Under the pieces are notes generated by a model. The model had not been told where the DNA came from. It ran no database searches and saw only the letters and a program-made list of their open reading frames with translations. Below are positions 1 to 8,224 of a DNA stretch of 64,000 nucleotides, piece after piece. The DNA lies in assembly GCF_001667015.1 (NCBI RefSeq), contig NZ_LZIS01000114.1:1-64000 (forward strand), written 5' to 3'. The position numbers were made by a program, and so were the translations under genes. How positions within the stretch are numbered: the stretch's first letter is position 1; each line of letters starts with the position of its first letter. Source of the DNA: Mycobacterium sp. E3198 (GTDB lineage: Bacteria > Actinomycetota > Actinomycetes > Mycobacteriales > Mycobacteriaceae).

Positions 1-77
1 TCACCTACGCCGACGCCGACGCCGAGGGGCCCGAGTCGGTGGTGCTGAAGGTCGCGGCGTCCGACCCGGTGAGCCGG
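1..77. repeat. Short inverted-repeat-flanked segment, apparently inverted inside the kinase-like gene
   Basis: GGTGAGCCGG at 68-77 is the complement of CCGGCTCACC, and the window opens with TCACC at 1-5, the visible end of the opposite arm. The 62 bp between them (6-67) read on the + strand as the missing N-lobe of the minus-strand kinase-like gene, including VVLK. On the minus strand they give a frame that ends at TAG 5-7. Flipping 6-67 restores an open, family-like reading frame. It could be a true inversion, a replication template switch, or a contig-end artefact. The left arm lies mostly outside the window. Confidence 0.5.
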
Positions 78-220
78 ACGCGGTAACACTCGCTCATCTG
101 GCCGGTGCCGATGCGTTCCACGGCGAAGTCGGCAATGGGTCCGGTGCCGATCGAGGCGGCCAGCCAGGCCGCCGTGAGATCACCGGGTCGTTCGATGACT
201 TGCTCTGTATCGGCATGCAT
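1..220 (-). CDS. Aminoglycoside-phosphotransferase-like (APH/kinase-fold) protein, N-terminal fragment, disrupted at window edge
   Basis: The gene starts at ATG 220 and runs off the left edge. The first ~50 residues look like the N-lobe of an APH-type phosphotransferase: a GTGQMSECYRVRL glycine-rich nucleotide loop after an acidic/hydrophobic lead. After RVRLT the frame turns into low-complexity sequence and stops at TAG 5-7. The expected continuation (Thr-Tyr-Ala-Asp..., then VVLKVAASDP with the likely ATP-binding lysine) is present, but on the opposite strand of bases 1-77. The simplest reading is an inverted internal segment (see the repeat entry), which makes this copy non-functional as written. 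No substrate can be named. It is separated from lipT by 18 bp and shares its strand. Confidence 0.55.
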
Positions 221-238
221 GACGGACAGCGTGCCAGG

Positions 239-1744
239 TCACTGCGCCAGTGAGAAGCCGTCCCACGCCATTCGGCGATGGGGGTGGGGATCGAACTCGA
301 TCCGGCTCTTGCGGTCGAACACCATGACGGCGCGGTCGTCGGGGGTGTAGGCGGGCCAGTCGTCGCCGGGCGACCCGGTGCGGCCGAAGGACCGCCACCG
401 CCGCTGCACATGGTTGCTGACCCGCAGCGCCGCGCGCCGATCCGCGGCCGCGGTCAGCAGCGCACCGAACCGGGTGCGATACAGGTCGAAGACCGCCAGC
501 AACTCGGTGGCGTGCGTCGCGCCCAGCCCCGACCAGCGCAGCGTGCGCGGCGCGTAGTCGTACCGGTACAGATAGGTGGGCGCGTGAGCGCCGTGGGCCT
601 CGGCGATCTGCCAGGCCGCCGAGCTGAACGCGAAGTCGCCGCCGAGCTGAATGCAGGCCGACGGCGCCGGGTAGTCGGGATATGCGGCGGTGATGCGTTC
701 CCGGGCAGCGGGTTCCGCGTCTGCCAGCAGCTCTTCGATCATCGACTCGTTCGTCGGCAGCATGCGCAAAAAGCGGGTGAACAGGCGGCCCTCTTCGGCA
801 TTGGTGCCCACGATCAGCGGCACGCGATGCGCGCGGCCGGTTCGCATGGCCTCGACCGGGTCCACCGGCAGGACGTCGTCACCGAACACCGGGCCGATCG
901 GGAACGCGCCCAACCGGTTCTCCATGCCCTGGTCGATCAGCCGGTGTTGGGTCTCGACGAACTGCGCCGCCGACGCCCGCATCAGCGCGGTGGCCGCGTC
1001 TTGCGGGCGGGCCCCGAGCAGGCGCGCGAAGCGGGTCGCGAACTCGGCGGCCGTTTCCCGCGACCGCACCATGCCCGAGGCCGGGCTTTCCGAGATCGCC
1101 TGGGCGAACAGGCCTTCGGCGGCGGGCACCGCGAGCAGCGTGGCGGTGATGTGCGCGCCCGCGCTCTCCCCGAAGATGGTGACCTTGGCCGGGTCGCCGC
1201 CGAATTCGGCGATGTTGTCGCGGATCCACTGCAGCGCCAGCACCAGGTCGCGGAGGTAGAGGTTGCTGTCGATGGTGATGTCGGGGGTCGACAGCGAAGA
1301 CAGGTCCAGGCAGCCGAGGGCGCCCAGGCGGTAGTTGACCGAGACGTACACACAGCCGCGGCGCGCCAGCGCCGCGCCGTCGTACAGCGGCGTGGCCGAG
1401 CTGCCCAGGATGTAGCCGCCGCCGTGGATGAAGACCATCACCGGTAAGGGCTTGTCGGAGGGCACTTCCGGCGTGACGACGTTGAGGGTAAGGCAGTCCT
1501 CGCTCATGGGCTGGTAGCGCCCGACGCCGAGCAGCGTGTAGCGGCGCTGCTGGGGCGCGCAACCGGTGAAGCCGTGGCAGTGCCGCACACCCGACCACGG
1601 CGGCGCGGGCTGCGGCGCCCGCAGGCGCAGCGGCCCCACGGGCGGGCGGGCGTACGGGATGGATCGCCAGCGGTTTACCCCGTCGCGGGTGAAGCCTTCG
1701 ACGGTGCCGGCGGTGGTGCGGGCGCGGATGGTGCGCTCATGCAT
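239..1744 (-). CDS. lipT: Type B carboxylesterase LipT
   Basis: This is a serine carboxylesterase of the cholinesterase/type B family, predicted to hydrolyse ester substrates. Numbering below is from the upstream GTG at 1768. The oxyanion-hole motif HGGGY is at ~115-119, the nucleophile elbow GESAG at 200-204 (Ser202), the acidic residue in GTNAEEG (~325) and the catalytic His in GATHATE (~419). These form a complete triad in a protein of normal family length (about 500 residues). I prefer ATG 1744, just before the conserved TAGTVEGF strand; GTG 1768 would add eight residues. It is divergent from lppI, as Rv2045c is from Rv2046 in M. tuberculosis, which supports the name. The physiological substrate is unknown. 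Confidence 0.85.
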   Translation of the reverse strand: MHERTIRARTTAGTVEGFTRDGVNRWRSIPYARPPVGPLRLRAPQPAPPWSGVRHCHGFTGCAPQQRRYTLLGVGRYQPMSEDCLTLNVVTPEVPSDKPLPVMVFIHGGGYILGSSATPLYDGAALARRGCVYVSVNYRLGALGCLDLSSLSTPDITIDSNLYLRDLVLALQWIRDNIAEFGGDPAKVTIFGESAGAHITATLLAVPAAEGLFAQAISESPASGMVRSRETAAEFATRFARLLGARPQDAATALMRASAAQFVETQHRLIDQGMENRLGAFPIGPVFGDDVLPVDPVEAMRTGRAHRVPLIVGTNAEEGRLFTRFLRMLPTNESMIEELLADAEPAARERITAAYPDYPAPSACIQLGGDFAFSSAAWQIAEAHGAHAPTYLYRYDYAPRTLRWSGLGATHATELLAVFDLYRTRFGALLTAAADRRAALRVSNHVQRRWRSFGRTGSPGDDWPAYTPDDRAVMVFDRKSRIEFDPHPHRRMAWDGFSLAQ

Positions 1745-1823
1745 ACCCGTGACGGTAGCCGACACCACGGCCCCGGGCGCGGGTAGCGGCCGAATCCCGG
1801 GGCGTGGCGGTTAGCCTGGCGGG

Positions 1824-2513
1824 ATGCGGATCGCCGCGCTGGTCGCAGCCACGTTGCTGGTCGCCGGGTGCTCTCACTTCGGCGGCGACAACGCGGGACG
1901 CCCGCAAACCACGTCGGAGACCTCGGCCGGCACCGCCGCGACGACGACCGCGCCGTCGGGCAGCAAACCACCGGCGCCGTCCGCAGCGCCGGCGGCCGGC
2001 GCCGCGATCTCCGACGTCATCGCCTGGATCGAGGCAGGTCATCCCGCCGATCCGGGCCGCTATCACACGGCGACGCGGGAGGGCGCCCCCACGCCGCTCG
2101 GCAACGACATCGCGCTGACCGCCCAAGCCGGCAAAGTTTCCTGCATGACCGATGCCAAGCACACCGGCGGTGCACTGGCGTGCCTGGTGAGCCTGACCAA
2201 TCCGCCGCCCCGACCGGATACGGCCTACGGCGACTGGAAGGGCGGCTGGGTCGACTTCGACGGGACGAACCTGCAGGTCGGGTCGGCGCGCGCCGACCCG
2301 GGTCCGTTCGTCAACGGCAACGGACCCGAGCTGGCCAACGGGGACACGTTGTCGTTCGGCGACTACCGCTGCCGCGCCGACCAATCGGGCCTGTTCTGCG
2401 TGAACTACGCCCATCAATCCGCGGTGCGGTTCGCGACCGCCGGCATCCAGCCGTTCGGTTGCCTGAAGTCCGTGCCGGCGCCGGACGGGGTCGGCACGGC
2501 GTTCAGCTGCTGA
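1824..2513 (+). CDS. lppI: Lipoprotein LppI
   Basis: This is a 229-residue secreted lipoprotein. The N-terminus is a short signal peptide ending in the lipobox LVAGC, with Cys16 as the lipidation site, so the mature protein should be anchored to the outer face of the cytoplasmic membrane. A low-complexity Thr/Ala/Ser/Pro linker (about residues 25-60) precedes a folded domain with several cysteines that could form disulfides. The domain is typical of LppI-like proteins, whose function is unknown. Position beside a divergent lipT matches Rv2046. About 80 bp separate the two start codons, so promoters for both must lie there. Confidence 0.8.
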   Translation: MRIAALVAATLLVAGCSHFGGDNAGRPQTTSETSAGTAATTTAPSGSKPPAPSAAPAAGAAISDVIAWIEAGHPADPGRYHTATREGAPTPLGNDIALTAQAGKVSCMTDAKHTGGALACLVSLTNPPPRPDTAYGDWKGGWVDFDGTNLQVGSARADPGPFVNGNGPELANGDTLSFGDYRCRADQSGLFCVNYAHQSAVRFATAGIQPFGCLKSVPAPDGVGTAFSC

Positions 2514-2579
2514 GCTTCTGCGCCCGGCGCGGCGCCGAATTTTGCTGCATCCGCGGTTTGGGCGTGGGACGATTTGCCG

Positions 2580-3377
2580 GTGGACGCCGACGATGCCGAA
2601 AGGCGCATCGCTGATCTGGAACGTCAGCTCGCCGAGCAAAAGCGCATCGCCGAGTTGGAACGTCAACTGGCCGAAGCCAAGGCGGCCACGGGAACCGATG
2701 CCGACGCTCGCGCACGCCAGTACGCGCAGTCGTTGTGGGAGGGCCTGCGCACCGGCGGTCCCGCGGGCCCCGGCGGACCGTCCGCGCCCGAGATGGCGCA
2801 GCATCGAGAGGCTTTCATGCAAGCCGCAGCCCAGGCGGGCCTGTCGCAGGAACAGATCGACAACATCTTCCAGCACGGCAAGGCGACCTTCCGGGTGGGG
2901 CATTCGGTCGTGTATTCGCAGCAGGGCGCCGCGCCGGGCTTCGGCGCGGCCGCCGGCATGGCACAGCCACCCGTGTTCTCGCAACACGTCGGCTCCAGGC
3001 GCCAGGTCGCGACGGGCCGCCGCCGGCCGTGGGGCATGCGCGGGTGGCCGGACCGCATCGGGGCGATCGTCGGGGCCCTCGGCCTCTGCATCGGGGCCGC
3101 CGCGTCGTTGACCGCGACGATGCCGGCGAGCGCGATGTGGACGAGCCCCTTCGTGTGCGACAGCGGGTACCAGCTCGCATACAACACCACCAACTACAGC
3201 TACAAGCCCGGCCAGTCGGGGACCAGCGTGAGCTTCGAATGCGTCGGCGCTACCGGCTCTTACGAGCCCAGCTGGATCGCGATCGACGCGCTGCAGACGA
3301 TGCTGGCCACCCTGGTGTTGGCCGCCGCGGTCGGCGTCGGGTTCCTGGTCTGGCGCGGCTTACGCAGGCAGAGCTGA
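2580..3377 (+). CDS. Hypothetical membrane protein with N-terminal coiled coil
   Basis: I do not recognise a named family. From GTG 2580 the 265-residue product begins with heptad-like repeats (ERRIADLERQLAEQK, then IAELERQLAEAK) predicted to form a short coiled coil. A Gly/Pro/Ala linker and an amphipathic region follow, then one hydrophobic segment (around IGAIVGALGLCIGAAASLTA) and a second near the C-terminus (MLATLVLAAAVGVGFLVW). Between them is an extracytoplasmic-looking loop with two cysteines. This suggests a two-pass membrane protein with a cytoplasmic coiled coil. TTG 2574 is an alternative start. It is co-directional with lppI (66 bp gap) and convergent with the SDR whose stop lies 3 bp away. 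Confidence 0.6.
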   Translation: MDADDAERRIADLERQLAEQKRIAELERQLAEAKAATGTDADARARQYAQSLWEGLRTGGPAGPGGPSAPEMAQHREAFMQAAAQAGLSQEQIDNIFQHGKATFRVGHSVVYSQQGAAPGFGAAAGMAQPPVFSQHVGSRRQVATGRRRPWGMRGWPDRIGAIVGALGLCIGAAASLTATMPASAMWTSPFVCDSGYQLAYNTTNYSYKPGQSGTSVSFECVGATGSYEPSWIAIDALQTMLATLVLAAAVGVGFLVWRGLRRQS

Positions 3378-3380
3378 CCG

Positions 3381-4346
3381 TCAGCCGGGCCGGTTGGCGA
3401 CGGCGGCGAACAACTCAGCCATTTCGTCGGCGGGTCCGCGTGGAACGGTGTAGCCGGCTTCGTCGCGAATCTGATCGAGGTGATCGCGCACGTCCTCGAC
3501 GGACAGCCCGGGACTGTAGAAACCCGTTGTCCTGCCGATGAAGAACCGCGCGACGTGCCCGGCGCCGGCCGTGTAGATCTCCCCGGACACCGGACAGTCC
3601 CGGTGGGTCAGGAAGGCCGCTACCGGAGCCACCAGTGCCGGGTCTAATTGCCGAAGGTATTGGCCGACAAGGTCATCCAGCACCTCTTGCGCGGCCGCCT
3701 CACCGGGTTGCCCGGCGCGGCTCAAGGATTCCTCGAGCATCCGGGTGTACGCGATCGGGGCGATGGCGTTGACCTTGATGTCGTGGGCCGCCCCTTCGGC
3801 GGCCAGCACCCGGGTGAAGCCGATCAGCCCCGTCTTGGCCGCCCCGTAGTTGCTCATGCGTTCGGCGCCAAGGATTCCCGCCGCCGAGCAGGTGTTGAGA
3901 ATCCGCCCGTAGCCGCGCTCACGCATCACCGCCCACGCCGGGCGCGTCACGTAGAACGCGCCTCTCAGGTGCACATCGATGAGGGGTTCCAGCCGGGCGG
4001 ACGTCATGTCCTCGAAGGGTGCGTCGCCGACGATTCCGGCGTTGTTGATGACGATGTCCACCCGCCCCCAGGCGCTCAGGGCGGTGTCGACGATGGCTTG
4101 TCCTCCAGCGGGACTCGTCACGCTGTGCGAGTCGGCGACGGCCTGGCCGCCGGCGCGACGGATCTCATCGACGACGGCCCTCGACGCCGCGCCGTCCGAG
4201 CCTTCCCCGGTCACCGAGCCGCCAATGTCGTTGACCACGATGCGCGCGCCCCTGGCTGCCAGCAGCAGCGCATACTGCCTGCCCAGTCCCCCACCGGCGC
4301 CGGTGATCACGGCGACCTGGTCATCAAACCGCAGGTCGTTGCTCAC
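3381..4346 (-). CDS. Short-chain dehydrogenase/reductase (SDR)
   Basis: This is an NAD(P)-dependent SDR of 321 residues. The cofactor loop TGAGGGLG follows the first beta strand (VAVITGAGGGLG), NNAG is present, and the active site Tyr/Lys pair is in YGAAK. A C-terminal extension after the core (FFIGRTTGFYSPGLSVEDV and onward) resembles the tail of 17-beta-HSD4/FabG-like hydroxyacyl or hydroxysteroid dehydrogenases. I placed the start at GTG 4346, which overlaps the P450 stop as GTGA, so translation is coupled to the upstream P450. The two proteins probably act on one substrate, hydroxylation followed by alcohol oxidation; this is inference from operon structure. Confidence 0.8.
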   Translation of the reverse strand: MSNDLRFDDQVAVITGAGGGLGRQYALLLAARGARIVVNDIGGSVTGEGSDGAASRAVVDEIRRAGGQAVADSHSVTSPAGGQAIVDTALSAWGRVDIVINNAGIVGDAPFEDMTSARLEPLIDVHLRGAFYVTRPAWAVMRERGYGRILNTCSAAGILGAERMSNYGAAKTGLIGFTRVLAAEGAAHDIKVNAIAPIAYTRMLEESLSRAGQPGEAAAQEVLDDLVGQYLRQLDPALVAPVAAFLTHRDCPVSGEIYTAGAGHVARFFIGRTTGFYSPGLSVEDVRDHLDQIRDEAGYTVPRGPADEMAELFAAVANRPG

Positions 4347-5557
4347 CAACTGACCGGCAACTCTTTCATGCCGTAGATGTTGGCGTCTTTGAACCTCAGC
4401 TCCCCCGGCGGCACGGCCAACTGCAGCCCGGGCAGCCGGCGCGCCAGTGTGGTGAACGCAACCTGCATTTCGACGCGAGCCAGATTCGCCCCGATGCATT
4501 GATGGACGCCGTAGCCGAAGCCCAAGTGCCCTCGGGCGTTTCGGTCGGCCTCGAAGGATTCGGGATCGTCGACGAATTCGGGATCCCAGTTTCCGGCGAG
4601 CAGGTTCATCATGACGAACTCCCCGGCGCGTATCAGCTGGCCGCCGATCAGCAGATCTTCGGTCGCCACCCGGTCGACCTGGCTGTGCACGATGGTCAGG
4701 TAGCGCATCAGCTCTTCGACGATATTCGCGACGACGCCGGGGTCCTCTGTTTGTCCGAGGCGTTGGAATACTTTGGGATGTTCCAGCAGCGCAACGGTTC
4801 CCAGGGAAATCATGTTGGCGGTGGTTTCGTGGCCGGCCTGCATCATGATCACGCTGTTCATGGCCGTGGTGGCATGGTCGAGCTGACCGGTCGCCACATA
4901 CTCGGTGACCAGCCGGCTGATCAAGTCGTCGCCGGGTTCGCGCGCCTTGCGTTCCACCAACTCCTCGATGTAGGCGTACATGGCCCCGAAGGCCTGGCCC
5001 TTTTCCGCGTCGGTGGATCTCTGGTCAAGCCCTCTTGTGGTGTTGAACTGGAATAGTTCCAGGTCTTCGGGCGGCACCCCCAGCAGCAGCGCGATCACCA
5101 TTGATGGCACCGGCAAGGCGAATTCACGCACCAAATCGGCCGGCGCACCGTTATCGATCATCTGCCCCAGATAGTGGTCGACCATCTCCTGGATGTGCGG
5201 CCGCATCGATTCGCAACGCCGGAAGGTGAAGTTGCTGGTCATCATCCGCCGCAGCCGTTGGTGCTCGGGATCGTCCGTGCGGGCGAACATCACCGGGACC
5301 TTGTTCTCGTCGTCCTTCGGCATGATCGAGTCCGGAATGGTCCTCGCGGACAAGCGCCGATCGACCAGCGCCGCCCTGATGTCCCGGTAACGGCTGACCA
5401 CCCAGACCGGGTTGCCCTGGAACATCGCGCGTCGAAGCCCGGGTTGCTCCCGCCAGTCGGCGAACTCGGCGGGCGGCGCGAGGGGGCACCGCGCAGGCCG
5501 TGGCACCGGCAGCGCCGGAAGATCGGCGTCAGAGCGCACTTCGGAAGTTGTTGACAT
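4343..5557 (-). CDS. Cytochrome P450
   Basis: This 404-residue soluble P450 has the I-helix oxygen-activation motif AGHETT (241-246), the K-helix ExxR (E282-R285) and the heme-ligand loop FGYGVHQCIG with axial Cys354. Bacterial P450s of this type need a separate ferredoxin and reductase, which are not encoded nearby. It is the first gene of a two-gene minus-strand operon with the SDR and is divergent from a TetR regulator. A TTGACT-N17-TACGCT promoter with an inverted repeat in its spacer precedes it, so repression by that TetR is likely. The CYP family cannot be assigned without a database comparison. Confidence 0.9.
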   Translation of the reverse strand: MSTTSEVRSDADLPALPVPRPARCPLAPPAEFADWREQPGLRRAMFQGNPVWVVSRYRDIRAALVDRRLSARTIPDSIMPKDDENKVPVMFARTDDPEHQRLRRMMTSNFTFRRCESMRPHIQEMVDHYLGQMIDNGAPADLVREFALPVPSMVIALLLGVPPEDLELFQFNTTRGLDQRSTDAEKGQAFGAMYAYIEELVERKAREPGDDLISRLVTEYVATGQLDHATTAMNSVIMMQAGHETTANMISLGTVALLEHPKVFQRLGQTEDPGVVANIVEELMRYLTIVHSQVDRVATEDLLIGGQLIRAGEFVMMNLLAGNWDPEFVDDPESFEADRNARGHLGFGYGVHQCIGANLARVEMQVAFTTLARRLPGLQLAVPPGELRFKDANIYGMKELPVSW

Positions 5558-5600
5558 ATCCCGCGTTTCCCATTAAGTGTCAGGCGTCTGCCAGTTATAG

Positions 5601-5629
5601 AGCGTAAAGCCACGCTTGGTGGCAGTCAA
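5601..5629 (-). promoter_or_regulatory. Promoter of the P450-SDR operon with TetR-type operator in the spacer
   Basis: On the minus strand TTGACT (5624-5629) is followed by a 17-bp spacer and TACGCT (5601-5606). The spacer contains the inverted repeat GCCAC-N5-GTGGC (5609-5623), a good position for a repressor. The divergent TetR gene begins 21 bp further right, so the same site could autoregulate it. This is pattern recognition only. Confidence 0.5.
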
Positions 5630-5649
5630 CTGTCGGTTAGGCTGTCCCC

Positions 5650-6279
5650 ATGTCCGGGGTTGACGACCGGCCATTGCGGGCGGACGCGGCGCGCAACGTC
5701 GAGCGCATACTGCGCGCGGCGCGGGACGTCTATGCCGAATTCGGGCCCGATGCACCGGTGGAAGCCGTCGCGCGCCGGGCGGGCGTCGGCGAGCGAACGC
5801 TGTATCGCAGGTTTCCCACGAAGGCTGATCTGGTCCGGGCCGCCCTCGATCAGAGCATCGCCGAGGACCTCACGCCGGTCATCGACAAGGCCCGCCGCGC
5901 CGAGGACCCGTTGCGCGGCCTCACCCAACTGATCGAAGCGGCGATATCGCTGGGCGCCCGCGAACACAGCCTGCTGACCGCGGCACGCCGGGCCGGGTCA
6001 CTCACCTCCGACATCTCGGTTCCGCTCAACGCCGCGCTCGGCGAGCTTGCCCGCGAGGGCCAGCGAGCCGGCAGCATCCGCGCCGACCTGGTCACCGACG
6101 ACCTGCCCCGCCTGATGGCGATGCTCTTCGGCGTGCTGGCGACCATGGATGCGGACTGCGACGGCTGGCGACGGTATGTCGCCCTCGTCGTCGATGCGGT
6201 ATCGGTCAACGAACGGCAACCGTTGCCTCCGGCCGCGCCGCTGCGTTATGAGGTCGGGCCTAATAGCTGGCCACTGTAG
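5650..6279 (+). CDS. TetR/AcrR family transcriptional regulator
   Basis: This 209-residue regulator has an N-terminal TetR helix-turn-helix (roughly residues 17-60). The recognition helix region reads VEAVARRAGVGERTLYRRF, and a helical ligand-binding domain follows. It is divergent from the P450-SDR operon, with an inverted repeat in the shared intergenic region, so it most likely represses that operon and itself until an inducer, perhaps the P450 substrate, binds. It ends 5 bp before the stop of the convergent mycofactocin-type SDR. No ligand can be inferred from sequence. Confidence 0.85.
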   Translation: MSGVDDRPLRADAARNVERILRAARDVYAEFGPDAPVEAVARRAGVGERTLYRRFPTKADLVRAALDQSIAEDLTPVIDKARRAEDPLRGLTQLIEAAISLGAREHSLLTAARRAGSLTSDISVPLNAALGELAREGQRAGSIRADLVTDDLPRLMAMLFGVLATMDADCDGWRRYVALVVDAVSVNERQPLPPAAPLRYEVGPNSWPL

Positions 6280-6284
6280 GCGGT

Positions 6285-7088
6285 TCAGTTGATGGTGACC
6301 CCGGCGTCGACCTTGAACTGCAGGCCCGTCACGTAGCGAGACTCATCGGATAGCAGGAACAGCACCGCATTGCTGACGTCGGCCGGCGCCACGGCCGGGG
6401 TGGGCATGGCGTTGACGAAGATGGGGATCAGGTCGGACCGTTGCTCACCCAACAGCGACCCGAACGACGGCGGAACCATCCCGGTGGGCACGCCGGTGGG
6501 AAGGACGGTGTTGACGCGCACGTTCTGCGCGGCCAGTTCGTTCGCCAGGGCCAGCGTCAAGCCGACGACGCCGTACTTCGCGGCGGTGTAGGGCGTCTGC
6601 AGCGGAAAGCCTTTGATGGCACCGGCAGAGCTGACGTTGACCAGGCTGCCGCCACCCTGGTCGAGCAGGTGCGGTATCGCGGCCGCGCAGGTGTTCCACA
6701 CGCCGATGAGGTTCACATCGACCACCGCGCGCCACTGATCGGCGGTCGTCCTGTCCCAGGGCGCCACCGTGAGCACACCGGCGTTGGCGACCGCCCCGTC
6801 CAGGCCGCCCAGCTCGCCGGCGCCCTCATCGACCGCGGAGCGCAATCGCGCCTCGTCGCGAACGTCGACGATGCGACTCACGCAGCGGCGGCCCAAATCC
6901 CGGACCAGTTCTGCGGTTTCGGCCAGGTCGTCTTCGGTGGCCAAGGGGTACTCGATCTGCGGCAAGGATTGACAGATGTCGACCAGGATGAGGTCCGCAC
7001 CCTCCTCGGCGAGCCGCAGCGCGTGGCTGCGCCCCAGACCGCGGGCGGCACCGGTGATCAGAATGCGCTTACCGGCAACGCGTCCCAC
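6285..7088 (-). CDS. Mycofactocin-coupled SDR oxidoreductase
   Basis: This 267-residue SDR has TGAARGLGRSHA as the cofactor loop, NAGV, and the YTAAK active site. The VDICQ segment followed by an insertion with YPLATEDDLAET, and the closing SRYVTGLQFKVDAGVT, are hallmarks of the mycofactocin-coupled SDR subfamily. In that subfamily NAD(H) stays tightly bound and electrons pass to the redox cofactor mycofactocin. The likely reaction is oxidation of an alcohol to a ketone or aldehyde. The start codon directly abuts the stop of the upstream DapB-like gene, so the two are one operon with the SDR at 8225. The alcohol substrate is unknown. Confidence 0.85.
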   Translation of the reverse strand: MGRVAGKRILITGAARGLGRSHALRLAEEGADLILVDICQSLPQIEYPLATEDDLAETAELVRDLGRRCVSRIVDVRDEARLRSAVDEGAGELGGLDGAVANAGVLTVAPWDRTTADQWRAVVDVNLIGVWNTCAAAIPHLLDQGGGSLVNVSSAGAIKGFPLQTPYTAAKYGVVGLTLALANELAAQNVRVNTVLPTGVPTGMVPPSFGSLLGEQRSDLIPIFVNAMPTPAVAPADVSNAVLFLLSDESRYVTGLQFKVDAGVTIN

Positions 7089-8171
7089 CTACTGCTCGTT
7101 CCACATCAGGCCGCGCATCGTCGCGGACAGCGGGATGTCCTCCACGCCGATCAGTCCCTGGGGAGCGCGGCACACCCAGTCGATGGCATTGACGACCCGG
7201 CCCGCCGTCGAAATGCAGCCGGCATCGGTGGAGTCGTAACGAGGATGCGAGACGTGGGTGTTGATTTCCACCCGGGGTTCGCCGTCGACGACGACACGGT
7301 GGACTCCGGTGTGGCCCTCGGGCGGGAATTCCCAGTCGGGGGCCGCGGCTTGGGTGAGCCTGGTGACGTGCTCGAGGGTGATCACCGGCTTGCCGTCGCG
7401 AACGCCCTCGGTGGCGAACCGAACGGCGGCCATCTGTCCCGGCTGCACCGTCATCATGGTGCAGTCGATTCGTTCGGGCGTGTACCAGGGTTCGACGCGC
7501 TGCCGCACGTCGTCCAGCTTGATGTCGAGATTATCCGCCAGGCTGCGGACCTGACCGCCCCACATCGACACGATCACCCCGGGCAGGAACATCATCGGCG
7601 AGTCGTCGTCCGGTGTTGAACCGAATCCCATTGCGGCGCCCGTAAACTCGGCGTCATCGTAGTTCCCGTAGTCGAAGATCTCCTGCACGGTGATCGAAGA
7701 GATGCGGGTAGTCAGGCTGGCCGCAGAGTGCACCAGCGTGTCGCCGGAGAAGCCGGGGTCGATTCCGTTGACGTAGAGCGAGGTGTTGCCGGCCGCACAG
7801 GCGCGCTGCAGGGGCTCCCGCAACCAATCGTCGGCGTGGCGAGGCGTGACCAGCCAGACCATCGACGTACCGACGACGTTGCTGCCCGCCGCGAGGAACT
7901 TGGCCATCTGTTCGATGGCTTCCATCGGCCGGGTTTCACCCTGCGATGTGTACACCACGCAGTCGGCGCCGAGGGCCACCAGGTCGTCGATGTCGTCCGT
8001 GGCGATGATGCCGGTCGGCTCATCCAGACCGCAGAGTTCGGCGGCGTCCCGGCCGATCTTCTCGGCGCCGGCGGCGTGCACGCCGATCAGTTCGAGGTCC
8101 GGCCTGCCGATGATGGCCCGCAACGAATGCCGGCCAACGTTTCCGGTCGAGAATTGAATGACTCTGCGCAC
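7089..8171 (-). CDS. DapB-like NAD(P)-dependent dehydrogenase (copy 1)
   Basis: This 360-residue protein begins with a Rossmann motif of the dihydrodipicolinate reductase N-terminal fold (VIQFSTGNVGRHSLRAI), followed by the conserved GRDAAELCGL segment and the central NGIDPGFSGD stretch. Actinobacteria carry many such proteins, some related to 2,4-diaminopentanoate dehydrogenase; their substrates are mostly unknown. Real DapB enzymes are about 245 residues, so this is not lysine biosynthesis. It is the middle gene of a three-gene minus-strand operon (SDR 8225, this gene, mycofactocin SDR). Two paralogues lie at 9847 and 15704, so repeated use of this fold is part of the cluster chemistry. Confidence 0.75.
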   Translation of the reverse strand: MRRVIQFSTGNVGRHSLRAIIGRPDLELIGVHAAGAEKIGRDAAELCGLDEPTGIIATDDIDDLVALGADCVVYTSQGETRPMEAIEQMAKFLAAGSNVVGTSMVWLVTPRHADDWLREPLQRACAAGNTSLYVNGIDPGFSGDTLVHSAASLTTRISSITVQEIFDYGNYDDAEFTGAAMGFGSTPDDDSPMMFLPGVIVSMWGGQVRSLADNLDIKLDDVRQRVEPWYTPERIDCTMMTVQPGQMAAVRFATEGVRDGKPVITLEHVTRLTQAAAPDWEFPPEGHTGVHRVVVDGEPRVEINTHVSHPRYDSTDAGCISTAGRVVNAIDWVCRAPQGLIGVEDIPLSATMRGLMWNEQ

Positions 8172-8224
8172 GGTTAACCTCGTCCTTTCAGCGGTGGGTG
8201 ATCACCGATCATGTCAGGCGAAGC

